Assembly (NCBI GenBank): GCA_964596125.1
Contig: CAZQRP010000003.1
Location: 1 to 64,000, forward strand
DNA: 64,000 nucleotides
Direction: 5' to 3'
Source of the DNA: CAZQRP01 sp964596125
GTDB taxonomy: Bacteria > Chloroflexota > Dehalococcoidia > GIF9 > UBA5629
Part shown: in pieces, positions 34,007 through 43,122 of the stretch
Layout of the letters: every line of letters begins with the position of its first letter
Position numbering within the stretch: the first letter of the stretch is position 1
Program-made: the position numbers and the translations under genes
The notes under the pieces: generated by a model
Told to the model about the DNA's origin: nothing
Seen by the model: the letters and a program-made list of their open reading frames with translations, nothing else
Databases searched by the model: none

Positions 34007-35221
34007 CTATAACAGCGAATTATAAAGGTCCTCGATTTTAGGTACCACAACTTCCGGAGTGAATAACTTCTCCCATCGTTTATAACCCTTTTGACCCATC
34101 ATTATAGGAACCTTCGGATTGTCCAGTAAATATTTGATGGCTTGAGAAAGAGCCCCTGCATCATGTGGCGGAACTAAAATACCTGTTTCACCATCGACCA
34201 CAATGTCAGTGAAGCCGCCTATATTAGAAGTTATTATGGCTTTTTTCTGACTCATAGCTTCCAGGGCAACCGTTGCGCATGGTTCAGGCCATTCTGAAGG
34301 AAACATGGCAAATCGACATTTCTGATACGCCTGCATAACAACCGGATGAGGAGCATCCTCAATAATCAGCATATTGTTGGTATTCTCGAAATGACAGGTC
34401 GGATTGGCTACAATCAGGACCAGTTTGGTTTCTGTATTTAGCCTGAGATAAGCATCAATCAGGGTATCAAGACCTTTTTCAGGAGACAAACGTCCAACAA
34501 ATAGAGTAAAATCCTCGGGCAGTTTTGCACTTCCTTTTACTTTCCCGTTAGTATCCTCAGTATAAAATCCTGGAATAATCATAATGTCATCATCCTGTAA
34601 ATCCATTGCTTGCAAATGGGCTTGCTTCACATATGAGCTGACGGCAATGAACTTATGTACCGAACCAAGCTTACTCACATTTGCCCTTGTAGTAAGGTAT
34701 ACAGCTAAAGACTTGGCTATACCTAGTGGCCCTGAACCATAGACTTCGCGGCCGCAGTTTATACAACCACGGTTCATAGTCATTCCGCACGTCATTACTT
34801 TGCTTACCATTCCACCTGGTGGACAAACAGCATTGTAACTATGAAGGGTGACGACCAGAGGAATATGAAAGTTCTTCAAAGCTGGAATAATTGATTGTAC
34901 GATCCAGCCATGTGCATGGACAATATCCGGTTTCCATTCCTGTATTATTTTCCTGAATTCCTTAACTAACAGCCAATCCGATACCGGCGGGGGAAACCGG
35001 AGTACACCCTGATATAAAAAAGAGACGCGAGAGAAGAGACCAGCTAACCGATATATACCAATCCCATGGTCTTGCTCGTAACTGGACCGACTCGAAAGTG
35101 CCGTAGTACAAACGGTGACCTGGTGATTTCGCTTCATTAATTCCTGGCTGAGTAATAATACATGCCTCGCTTCTCCTCCTATCTGAGGGGGGTATGTATC
35201 CGACGCTATCAATATTCGCAT
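34007..35221 (-). CDS. GT4 glycosyltransferase, tandem copy 2
   Basis: 404 residues of GT-B fold. The N-terminus is IASDTYPPQIGGEARHVLLL, the acceptor-side VHAHGW is at about 98-103, and the donor site has FVGRLSPEKG (about 249-258) and the WPEPCATVALEAMSQKKAI block with the EX7E glutamates. It is a close paralog of the next gene (35363-36580), sharing blocks such as TETKLVLIVANP and FTPEVVVP. A CxxC-rich insert (CGMTMNRGCINCGREVYG) lies near 145-162. It is last in the glycan operon and starts at ATG. Confidence 0.9.
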   Translation of the reverse strand: MRILIASDTYPPQIGGEARHVLLLSQELMKRNHQVTVCTTALSSRSSYEQDHGIGIYRLAGLFSRVSFLYQGVLRFPPPVSDWLLVKEFRKIIQEWKPDIVHAHGWIVQSIIPALKNFHIPLVVTLHSYNAVCPPGGMVSKVMTCGMTMNRGCINCGREVYGSGPLGIAKSLAVYLTTRANVSKLGSVHKFIAVSSYVKQAHLQAMDLQDDDIMIIPGFYTEDTNGKVKGSAKLPEDFTLFVGRLSPEKGLDTLIDAYLRLNTETKLVLIVANPTCHFENTNNMLIIEDAPHPVVMQAYQKCRFAMFPSEWPEPCATVALEAMSQKKAIITSNIGGFTDIVVDGETGILVPPHDAGALSQAIKYLLDNPKVPIMMGQKGYKRWEKLFTPEVVVPKIEDLYNSLL

Positions 35222-35362
35222 TTTCCTTCAATCCTTACTTCAATAAACGGGCTTATCTTTTATCATACTGCGATACTAATTTTCTCGCCCCTTACTATTC
35301 ATGAAGCCCAATCCAGAAACTCAAGAACCCTTAAAAAAATCGGCAGGTTATAGATAAGTAAT

Positions 35363-36580
35363 TCACAACAGTGACTTATAAAGGCTTTCCATTCTTGGCA
35401 CCACAACTTCTGGAGTGAATAGCTCTCTCCATCGTTTATAGCCCTCTTGCCCCATCTTAATAGTAGTCTCTGGATTGTCCAGAAGATATTTCATGGCCTG
35501 AGAAATTGCCTTGACATCATGTGGTGATACCAGAAAACCTGTTTTTCCATCAACCACAATGTCAGTAAAGCCACCCATATTGGATGTTATTATGGCTTTC
35601 TTCTGGCTCATTGCCTCTAAAGTAACTAATCCATATGGTTCAGGCCAGATTGAAGGGAACACGGCAAAGCGGCAACTCTTGTAAGCTTGCATAACGAGTG
35701 GATGAGGAGCATCCTCTATAACTATCAAATTTTCTGTATTTTCATAATGGTAACGTGGATTTGCAACAATCAGGACCAGCTTGGTTTCAGTATTAAGCTG
35801 ATGGTAAGCATTAATTAATATATCTACTCCTTTTTCGGGAGACAAACGTCCTACAAAAAGTATAAAATCTTCAGGTAGCCCTGCAACTCTCTCCTCTTGC
35901 TTAATTATATCTCCGCCAAAAAAATGTGGAATAACAATTATATCTGCTTCCTGCAAACCTAAGGCTTGCATATGAGCCTGCTTAACATAGACGCTGCAGG
36001 CAACAAATTTATTTATAGAATTTCGCAGGCTGCTCTTGTTTACTTTTGTGGCAAAATAGACGGCTGCAGACTTGAGCATGCCCATTGGACCAAATCCATA
36101 GACATACCGACTACATGCCATACAATGTCTTCCCAGCGACATTCCACACACAGCAGCTTTCTCCACCATTCCAGCAGCAGGACAAATAGCTCGATAATCT
36201 TGAACGGAGAGAATTAAAGGGATGTTAAAGCTCTTCAATGCAGGAATAATTGATTGCACAATCCAGCTGTACGTATGAACAATATCCGGTTTCTCCCGCA
36301 GCACTATTTTTTGTAGTTGCTTAACCATTATGGAATCTGATATGGGTGGAGGAAAACGGTCTGAACTTCGATACAAAAAGCGGAAACGGGGAAATAAACC
36401 CGGTAGCCAATGCACCTTTATCCCATTCTCTTTATCACATGTATACTTATCGTCAAGCGCTGTTGTGCAAACAATGACCTGATGACCGCGCCTGTTCAGT
36501 TCCTGACTTAAATACTGAACATGCTTTGCTCCCCCCGATAAGTGAGGTGGATAAACATCCGATGCTATTAATATCTTCAC
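35363..36580 (-). CDS. GT4 glycosyltransferase, tandem copy 1
   Basis: 405 residues starting at GTG, a paralog of 34007-35221 with nearly the same length and motif order. It has IASDVYPPHLSGGAKHVQYL, FVGRLSPEKGVDILI, WPEPYGLVTLEAMSQKKAI, and a cysteine-bearing insert CGMSLGRHCMACSRYVYG. The shared cysteine insert suggests a bound metal or disulfide peculiar to this pair. It probably adds a sugar from a nucleotide donor to the lipid-linked glycan on the cytoplasmic side. It lies 14 bases after the methyltransferase gene in the same operon. Confidence 0.9.
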   Translation of the reverse strand: MKILIASDVYPPHLSGGAKHVQYLSQELNRRGHQVIVCTTALDDKYTCDKENGIKVHWLPGLFPRFRFLYRSSDRFPPPISDSIMVKQLQKIVLREKPDIVHTYSWIVQSIIPALKSFNIPLILSVQDYRAICPAAGMVEKAAVCGMSLGRHCMACSRYVYGFGPMGMLKSAAVYFATKVNKSSLRNSINKFVACSVYVKQAHMQALGLQEADIIVIPHFFGGDIIKQEERVAGLPEDFILFVGRLSPEKGVDILINAYHQLNTETKLVLIVANPRYHYENTENLIVIEDAPHPLVMQAYKSCRFAVFPSIWPEPYGLVTLEAMSQKKAIITSNMGGFTDIVVDGKTGFLVSPHDVKAISQAMKYLLDNPETTIKMGQEGYKRWRELFTPEVVVPRMESLYKSLL

Positions 36581-36594
36581 TTTATGACACGGTC

Positions 36595-37380
36595 CTATCC
36601 TGTATCATCCTGGGGTCTTTTCTCTTTCTTACTCCTCACTATAATCATGTACCCCAACAGGCTAAACGGATAAAGGTTCGACAGGAAACTACTCTCCAGA
36701 AACTTAATCAGTTTCAAACAAAAGATGATTACTTGTTTAAATGGCTGGTAATAACTGAAATCTCCAGGTAGATAGCAAGCACCTCTCACTCCAATCACTG
36801 TAAAGCCTGCATGTTCAAGTGCAGTCCTCAGTTGAAAATAGCTCTTCCATTTATCATATGGATGTCCGGACCCAAATAAACGCCTGCCTAGATAACGCGT
36901 CAATCCGTATATGCTTAGCTTATTGGGTGTCGAGATAATCAGCTCACCCTCCGGCCTCAGTGCCCGGCTAAACTCGTCAAGTGCTTGAAGCCAGCCTGGC
37001 ATATGCTCTAATACTTCTAAACAAACGATAAGGTCTACCAGGCTATCTCGAAACGGCAAACGACCCACATCGCCAATTGTCAGATCGATCCGTCGCCTGT
37101 CCGGCGATTTATCAACCTTGATTCTTGCCGTGGACACCATCTTATTTGAAAAATCGATCCCAACAACATTTCGGGTGTGCTGTAAGAGCATGTTAAAATC
37201 GCGTCCATTACCACAACCGGCATCAAGCCCGATCATGTAGTGACTATTAATTAATGATAAGATAGCCTCTTGACGGGCATTCTGCTCGTAAGCAAGGATA
37301 GGGTCTGAAAAAAACTTTTGATCCCTTTCTGTTGCGTCTTGATTAAAGAAATCTATTATTTTTTCTTTCTGACCATCCAT
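36595..37380 (-). CDS. SAM-dependent methyltransferase (class I)
   Basis: 261 residues. SAM-binding motif I is GLDAGCGNGRDF (about 51-62), the acidic end of strand 2 is GIDFSNKM, and VCLEVLEHMPG (about 118-128) is the typical post-motif. The C-terminus is hydrophobic and may associate with the membrane. It sits one base after the upstream GT4 gene and 14 before the next, so it is clearly part of the glycan operon. It may methylate a sugar or lipid intermediate, which is inferred from context. Confidence 0.88.
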   Translation of the reverse strand: MDGQKEKIIDFFNQDATERDQKFFSDPILAYEQNARQEAILSLINSHYMIGLDAGCGNGRDFNMLLQHTRNVVGIDFSNKMVSTARIKVDKSPDRRRIDLTIGDVGRLPFRDSLVDLIVCLEVLEHMPGWLQALDEFSRALRPEGELIISTPNKLSIYGLTRYLGRRLFGSGHPYDKWKSYFQLRTALEHAGFTVIGVRGACYLPGDFSYYQPFKQVIIFCLKLIKFLESSFLSNLYPFSLLGYMIIVRSKKEKRPQDDTG

Positions 37381-37381
37381 T

Positions 37382-38590
37382 CTAGTTGCCTATCTTATTC
37401 AAGGTTCGCTCATAGACCTCTATCATTTTATCCACCCATATGGTCATAGAAAACTCTTTCTCTATCAAGTAGCGGTTTTCCTCACCTAACTCCTTCAGAT
37501 TGCTATCTTCAAGCGACAGGAAATCCAGCACTGCTTCCGCCAACTTCCGGTCATCACCAACAGGTACCACTGAAAAACCTTTCAAACCGTAATTCTGTAA
37601 TTCAGGAACTATGCCTACAGGTGTAGCTATTACAACCTTACCACAAGACATGGCTTCAATTACCATCAATCCAAACGATTCATATAAAGAAGCTGAAATA
37701 AAGATAGTACAGGTCGAATATAGCTGAATAAGCTCGTCAACGGGTAAGAAATCGACAAAAATCAGGTTGTCAACAAAACCACCATGCCTTGCCTGGCTGA
37801 TAATATAGTGCTTAAAAGAGCCACCATCTGGTGCAGTATTGGTATCACGCCCTACAAAAACAAATTTAACATCCGGTTTTTGTTTTAAAACATCCGGTAT
37901 CGCCCTGCACATAATATGGGCACCCTTCCTTGCTTCCAACCTGCCAGCAAATAAAACTAAATGAGCACTATTAGAAATCCCCAGCTTCTGCCTAATATCA
38001 GAATCAATAAATTTGAACTTAGTGGTATCTATTGCATGATGGACTATATCAACCTTCACTGGCGCGACATGAAGATCACGGGTCATGCGGCTGTGTACCG
38101 CCTCCGAATACGTCACTACTCTATCTGCTTTCCTCACAGTGAAATCCTCTATAAATGAAAGGATTTTCAAGCTTGAAAATTCGGCCTTACCGGAATACGT
38201 CTTTGTTTTTAAAATATCAAGTGCTGAAGTAGCTGCTCCCACTATCAAAGGTCTCCTTTTAAATAAACTATAAAGGAAACCTTCAGCTCCCCAGTAAGCA
38301 GCATCAACTATTTCTATGTTATACCTTTTAACAACCTCTCTTAACTTTATCCAGGCATGAAAGCTATAATCGATTCTGGCAGTAGCAGAATAGCGCTTCG
38401 GATTTGTGCCAATCCGGTGCACAAAGACTCCCTCCTCAACACTGTCTTCAGGACGACCCACAGCCTGGCAAATGACATGGACCTCGTTACCCCTATCGGA
38501 CAGAGCCCGTGCCAGGTTATAATATATAACTGCCTGACCACCCCATGCCGTATCCGGAAGATACTCACGCGTCAGAAATACAATTCTCAA
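37382..38590 (-). CDS. GT4 glycosyltransferase
   Basis: 402 residues. The GT-B fold is shown by FLTREYLPDTAWGGQAVIYY (about 5-24), LFAGRLEARKGAHIM (about 218-232) and SASLYESFGLMVIEAMSCGK (about 302-321). It starts at TTG 38588-38590 with GGAG 7 bases upstream. The TTG overlaps the stop of the preceding GT2 gene by four bases (TTGA), indicating coupled translation. It is a middle gene of the seven-gene - strand operon. Confidence 0.9.
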   Translation of the reverse strand: MRIVFLTREYLPDTAWGGQAVIYYNLARALSDRGNEVHVICQAVGRPEDSVEEGVFVHRIGTNPKRYSATARIDYSFHAWIKLREVVKRYNIEIVDAAYWGAEGFLYSLFKRRPLIVGAATSALDILKTKTYSGKAEFSSLKILSFIEDFTVRKADRVVTYSEAVHSRMTRDLHVAPVKVDIVHHAIDTTKFKFIDSDIRQKLGISNSAHLVLFAGRLEARKGAHIMCRAIPDVLKQKPDVKFVFVGRDTNTAPDGGSFKHYIISQARHGGFVDNLIFVDFLPVDELIQLYSTCTIFISASLYESFGLMVIEAMSCGKVVIATPVGIVPELQNYGLKGFSVVPVGDDRKLAEAVLDFLSLEDSNLKELGEENRYLIEKEFSMTIWVDKMIEVYERTLNKIGN

Positions 38591-39393
38591 CCATGTACTC
38601 CGGTAAACCTATTAATTAAGGTCCTCGCCTTGTTTCCAACATCAAACCGAAATAGGACGCTAATCTCATATCGAAATATAACACAAAGACTATAAATGAT
38701 ATACCCAACCAGCCATGGATGCGTAGTAATTCTTCTGCGTAAGTCCAGCGGCTGTGGTGTTATGGTCCGGGCTTCATCAGGACTGTGATAATGGCTGATA
38801 GTAGCAAAAATCCCCCGCTTTATTTTAGCCCCACACCTGGCCAAATCAACATAACACAAGAAGTCCTCGTGTAATATCTGACCATTATTGAATTCCATAC
38901 ACCTGAATTTAACCTTATTTAGGACGTCCCGCCTGAACATGGTGCATCCCAGTCCCTGAAGGCAGATACTGCCAATGCTACGGTCGATATAGCCACTGTA
39001 AACTCCATCATAGCTCCGGAGTTCGTCGAGCAGGATGTCTATGATAGAAGCATCATAGGTCATATCAGCATCACAGAAGAACAGATAGTCTGCTGAAGAC
39101 TCTGTCAGAAACCAGCGACGTACAGCTTCTCGACCACAGGTCACGCTCGAGATTCTACTATTGCGAGCATAATCAGTCTTCTTCGTCTCATAAAAGATGA
39201 CCTGGCCCCTTAGCCCATAGTCTGTCAAACACTGATGCGCTTCTTCAATGAACTCAGACTCGTCGGTAGCTAGTACAAGATAACACTCAGGATGAAATCG
39301 CTGAATATCACTCTGATTGGACAGGAACTTATCCAGGGCAAAGGAAGAACGACGACAAATCGGGCTAGCTATAACCACGTCTATTGCAGCCAT
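38587..39393 (-). CDS. GT2-like glycosyltransferase
   Basis: 268 residues with a GT-A fold. FFCDADMTYD (about 107-116) carries the DxD-type metal/nucleotide motif, and the HEDF of ILHEDFLCYVDLARCG is a second conserved stretch. I start at ATG 39393, which has GAGG 8 bases upstream. A TTG five codons earlier (39408) overlaps the previous stop and is the alternative. The C-terminus has a hydrophobic stretch (VGYIIYSLCVIFRY) suggesting membrane contact. Its substrate is unknown. Confidence 0.82.
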   Translation of the reverse strand: MAAIDVVIASPICRRSSFALDKFLSNQSDIQRFHPECYLVLATDESEFIEEAHQCLTDYGLRGQVIFYETKKTDYARNSRISSVTCGREAVRRWFLTESSADYLFFCDADMTYDASIIDILLDELRSYDGVYSGYIDRSIGSICLQGLGCTMFRRDVLNKVKFRCMEFNNGQILHEDFLCYVDLARCGAKIKRGIFATISHYHSPDEARTITPQPLDLRRRITTHPWLVGYIIYSLCVIFRYEISVLFRFDVGNKARTLINRFTGVHG

Positions 39394-39404
39394 TACGTTT
39401 GTCC

Positions 39405-41081
39405 TCAATACAGCTTATAAATTTCGGTAGTTAAACTACTGTATATTTTATTATATTTATTATCGTCTCTTATCTGTCCCAGGTACCTAATAAATAGATT
39501 ATCGTCGAAAGACAGGTCAAGGCGCATCGCCCGATAGTAATAATCTGTACTGCGAAAAATAAATATATCAGGTGTTTCCATATAATCCGGCTCCCTGATG
39601 TCTGATCTGTATAATACAAGCTGTACCAATCTGGTTCCATCCAGCGTTTTATCTGTGACCAGGTCTTTTGCTACTATAAATTCCAGTCCAGACTTCTCTG
39701 ATTCAGGAAAACTGGTATAAGCATCTATGCTATATGCCACTATGGGGAAAGACAGGGTGAGAAATAGCACCAGTATTAACATGGCGGGTCTAAACAACTT
39801 GCTATTTAGAAACCGTATACTCATAGAAGCAATAAGGCAGGATAGAATTAAAATGATGAAAGTCAATCCTCGTTCAATCAAATCATGCCCCCATTCTGCC
39901 AGCAGAATCGTTAGTATTAAAAACAGAGGTAGGCTGAGGGCAAGAAATAGTTGGCTTCGGCTTACACCGCCGAGCCTTGATGCCCATTTCTTTATATCAC
40001 GCTGCTTAAGATAAGCAGTAACTGTACTACGAAGAAGCAATATCGCTGCTATAGCTGCGTACAGGAAATAGATTCCTTTATTGAGGCTGTAAATACCGCC
40101 ATATATAAAAGGCGTTCCCAGCAGATAGTGCCCGGTCGTAGTTAATTCACCGGTGAAAATAGCACCAATCATAGTCCGTGTTTGAGTCGTTTCCTCTCCG
40201 GGCGCAAATGATAGCCACAGCCATAAGGACCAACCAATGAAACAAACCGCTACCGTGGTAGCCAGCACCGCTCGCGTTGTACCATTTTTCATCAAGAAAC
40301 TGGTTATCAATGCTGCACCAAGGAACACTAAAAGAATCAGCGGCGATATATAGTGACAGCTAATAGTGACTATAATTGTCAAGAACATCATAGCCCGACA
40401 TACAATACCCTTCTTGAGCAAAAATATCAGAGTCATAAGCACCAAAAGCACTCCAATTGCATGGGGCGAAGGATGTAGTTGTATATAGTGAAGACCGGGG
40501 ATTGCTAGTAATAAAGATAGAAAAGCTAATCGTGGATTAAATAATCGTGATAGAAACGCATAACATAACAGTATGAACAGGCAGAGGAAAAGCAAAGGAA
40601 AGAACCTGCTCATATAAATTAACGGCTCCACACCAAGTGTATTTAAAAAGACGTAGTGAAAGACAAAAGAGCTAGGGTATCCTCGAGCATACCATGAAAA
40701 GGCTATTGGCTCACCGGCAAATACCTCAGGTATACGCATGGCCACGCCAACATGCCATGGGCCATCAGGCTGGTAAACAAAGCCAGCCAAATAATAAGGC
40801 GTATACCACAATATAATGGCCAGTATTAATAATAGCAAGATGTGAATACCAGCGTTTCTAATACGACCTATAAATGAAATAAAGCCGGCAGTAGCAACAA
40901 TGACAATAGCACCATAGTAGAGCGGAAATAAACTATGTATTGATGCCAGAGGATTAATCAGCCTGGTATTCTGGAATAAGGGATAAGCCACTTTTAATGA
41001 GACCAGGTATAGTGCGATACCGAATGTAACCAGTAGAATAATTATGGCTTTGCTCTTCGAGGCTCGAGAGTCCGCTTTCAT
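39405..41081 (-). CDS. Polytopic membrane glycosyltransferase (GT-C-like)
   Basis: 558 residues with about 12-13 membrane helices. The first long extracytoplasmic loop contains VYQPDGPWHVGVAMRIPEVF, with acidic/His residues where GT-C enzymes place their catalytic Asp. A soluble C-terminal region (about 445-558) follows. It resembles DUF2206-type or ArnT-like lipid-phosphosugar-dependent transferases, but the family is not certain. The start ATG overlaps the upstream GT2 stop by four bases. It could add sugars outside the membrane or polymerise the glycan. Confidence 0.72.
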   Translation of the reverse strand: MKADSRASKSKAIIILLVTFGIALYLVSLKVAYPLFQNTRLINPLASIHSLFPLYYGAIVIVATAGFISFIGRIRNAGIHILLLLILAIILWYTPYYLAGFVYQPDGPWHVGVAMRIPEVFAGEPIAFSWYARGYPSSFVFHYVFLNTLGVEPLIYMSRFFPLLFLCLFILLCYAFLSRLFNPRLAFLSLLLAIPGLHYIQLHPSPHAIGVLLVLMTLIFLLKKGIVCRAMMFLTIIVTISCHYISPLILLVFLGAALITSFLMKNGTTRAVLATTVAVCFIGWSLWLWLSFAPGEETTQTRTMIGAIFTGELTTTGHYLLGTPFIYGGIYSLNKGIYFLYAAIAAILLLRSTVTAYLKQRDIKKWASRLGGVSRSQLFLALSLPLFLILTILLAEWGHDLIERGLTFIILILSCLIASMSIRFLNSKLFRPAMLILVLFLTLSFPIVAYSIDAYTSFPESEKSGLEFIVAKDLVTDKTLDGTRLVQLVLYRSDIREPDYMETPDIFIFRSTDYYYRAMRLDLSFDDNLFIRYLGQIRDDNKYNKIYSSLTTEIYKLY

Positions 41082-42052
41082 CTTACATATCCATACATGA
41101 AACCCAGACTTACTGCACTAATACAAAGTAGCAAAACAATGATCTGCTTTATCCCGGTTAAAGGTCTTATTCCAGAGAATATATTTTTCATTCTGGCAGG
41201 GATGGTTGTAAAAACTAAATTCCTGAGGTAGAACTTTTCGATGACCAGAGACTCCGGTGATGCGGTCAGTTCTCGAACCAGGGCTTTGGAGTATCCCTGA
41301 TAGAAAGACCTCTTGAGTAGTAAGCTTAGCTTGAGCTTATATGAAGGAATTCTATGGTAGACTATGGCCGCTGGATTATAAACAACCCCTTTACCCAACT
41401 TGTTTTTCATCCTTAAACTGAATTCCGGCTCTTCTGCTTGAATGTAAGACATCCCTCGTTTGGCAAAACCCAAAGTTTCGTTGAAGTATCCCACTATTTT
41501 AAAAACTTGCCTCGCAAAGCTCATATTAGGGCCCCACGTATTACGGACTTCAACGACTTTTTCCTCGGCAAAACCTTCATGAGTCACACCGACCAGCCAA
41601 TAAAGCTCTTCGGGCAGGTAATCCGGCTTTCCGGAGAGCCACAGAGGTAACACTTTACCTCCTACCGCTATTGCCTCCATTTTCTGATACGTGTCGACCA
41701 AGCATGCGGCCCATTTTTCATCGGCTATAGCATCGTCATCAATAAAGGCAACAATATCCTGTGTAGCAGCTCTAATACCTACATTTCTAGCCTGAGCCAC
41801 TCCTGAACTCTTCGGTGTAACAAAAACTCTAATTCTCCCTTGAAATGAGGTGGAATCGGCAATCATACGTTCCAGGACTTGATTCCCATCGACCACAACG
41901 ATGATTTCAGCTATTCTGTAACTTTGCTTAAGCAAGCTTTCAATTGCCTCTTCGAGCACTGGATAATTTTGAGTGTCATGGGTACAAATCACTACCGATA
42001 GGGAACGCAAATTTGTACTGATTTCTGACAATTGTCGGTTTTGTTGCAGCAC
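41078..42052 (-). CDS. GT2 glycosyltransferase with C-terminal membrane helix
   Basis: 324 residues from a GTG start. The GT-A core has SVVICTHDT (about 19-27), GVAQARNVGI (about 84-93) and the DxD-type FIDDDAIADEKWAA (about 103-116), followed by GPNMSFAR and a C-terminal membrane helix near 300-320. It resembles AglE/AglG-type and dolichol-glycan-extending enzymes. It is the first gene of the operon that reads down to 34007. About 200 bases with no gene separate it from the DPM1-like gene. Confidence 0.9.
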   Translation of the reverse strand: MLQQNRQLSEISTNLRSLSVVICTHDTQNYPVLEEAIESLLKQSYRIAEIIVVVDGNQVLERMIADSTSFQGRIRVFVTPKSSGVAQARNVGIRAATQDIVAFIDDDAIADEKWAACLVDTYQKMEAIAVGGKVLPLWLSGKPDYLPEELYWLVGVTHEGFAEEKVVEVRNTWGPNMSFARQVFKIVGYFNETLGFAKRGMSYIQAEEPEFSLRMKNKLGKGVVYNPAAIVYHRIPSYKLKLSLLLKRSFYQGYSKALVRELTASPESLVIEKFYLRNLVFTTIPARMKNIFSGIRPLTGIKQIIVLLLCISAVSLGFMYGYVR

Positions 42053-42250
42053 CCGATATATCCTTGACCAGTTTTCCTGTAACCTTATAAATCCGGGAGG
42101 TCAATTTCAATGAAAGGGAAGTTGCTTATACTGAAGTGCTTTTGAATTAGATTCATTTTCACATCAGCTTACAATTATTTAAACAGTTACTTCGCGCAAT
42201 GTAGCTGCTCTATCTACAGGACGATTACTAATAAAAACGAACTACAAAAA

Positions 42251-42949
42251 TCACTTACGAAGCCTGTGAAATCTTGTGGTGATTAAAGTCCAGCCTATCT
42301 TAAGTCCATCAATAAATGAATTGAGCTTAGAAGGGGTAGACCGTCGACGATAATGAATGGGCACTTCAGCTATTTTATAACCTTTCCTGGCAATCTGGAT
42401 AAAAAGTTCAGCTTCGAAGTTAAAACCATCGGCCATCAAATGCAAATCAGGGATAATCTCGCCTCTCAGTCCCCAGTAACCGGTACAGAGATCGCTTATC
42501 CTGGCCCAATACAGGACATTTGCCATCGAAGTGAGCAGGTAATTACCTGCAACATTTAACCAGCTCATCCCACCTTTCTCTCTTTTTCCTTTCAAGCGGG
42601 AGCCAATAACTACAGAATAGTCCTGCTCCAGAAAATCAAGCATATCGGAAATATAGGCAGGCGAGTACGTATAGTCGGCATCGAGCATAAATATAAAGTC
42701 TGCCTTGACATGATCAAAGGCAGTCCTCATCGCCCTACCCTTACCTTCCCTGGGTTCAATTATTACTTCGGCGCTTTTATCTCTGGCAATTTGCCTGGTT
42801 CTATCGACGCTGTTACCATCAACAACCAGGACCTTAACATTATATCCCCTTTGCTCTAATGCCTGTTTCGGTACTTCATCAATGACCTTCCCCACAGTCC
42901 CTTCTTCATTGAGGGCGGGTAGGATTATGGATATCTCAGGTCGATTCAT
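42251..42949 (-). CDS. GT2 polyprenyl-phosphate sugar synthase-like (DPM1/AglJ type)
   Basis: 232 residues beginning MNRPEISIILPALNEEGTVG. ATG 42949 is chosen because the sequence aligns with family starts from there and a GGAAAG lies upstream; the frame extends 22 codons further. FMLDADYTYSP (about 72-82) is the metal site, with EGKGRAMRTAFDHV before it and YRRR near the end, as in dolichol-phosphate-mannose synthase-like enzymes without membrane helices. Such an enzyme could charge the polyprenyl carrier used by the GT-C and STT3 proteins. Confidence 0.88.
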   Translation of the reverse strand: MNRPEISIILPALNEEGTVGKVIDEVPKQALEQRGYNVKVLVVDGNSVDRTRQIARDKSAEVIIEPREGKGRAMRTAFDHVKADFIFMLDADYTYSPAYISDMLDFLEQDYSVVIGSRLKGKREKGGMSWLNVAGNYLLTSMANVLYWARISDLCTGYWGLRGEIIPDLHLMADGFNFEAELFIQIARKGYKIAEVPIHYRRRSTPSKLNSFIDGLKIGWTLITTRFHRLRK

Positions 42950-43067
42950 ATCATTACTTCTTTCCTGCAGCTTTACTATACAGGTTTTCAACCTATGGGT
43001 AAAGAAGCAGCTCATGCTTTAACTGGAGAACAAGTCATCCATGTCAATCCATAAGATTTCAGCAACA

Positions 43068-43092
43068 AACACGTTCATCTGACGAACGTGTT
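43068..43092 (-). terminator. Intrinsic-terminator-like hairpin after the GT4 gene
   Basis: AACACGTTC and GAACGTGTT pair perfectly around a 7-base loop, 30 bases past the stop codon of the GT4 gene at 43123. Reading on -, the stem is followed by TGTTGC, a short T-rich tail. This would separate the GT4 gene from the DPM1-like gene. Confidence 0.5.
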
Positions 43093-43122
43093 ATTATCTC
43101 CCTGATATCCAGCCTAAAGAAA

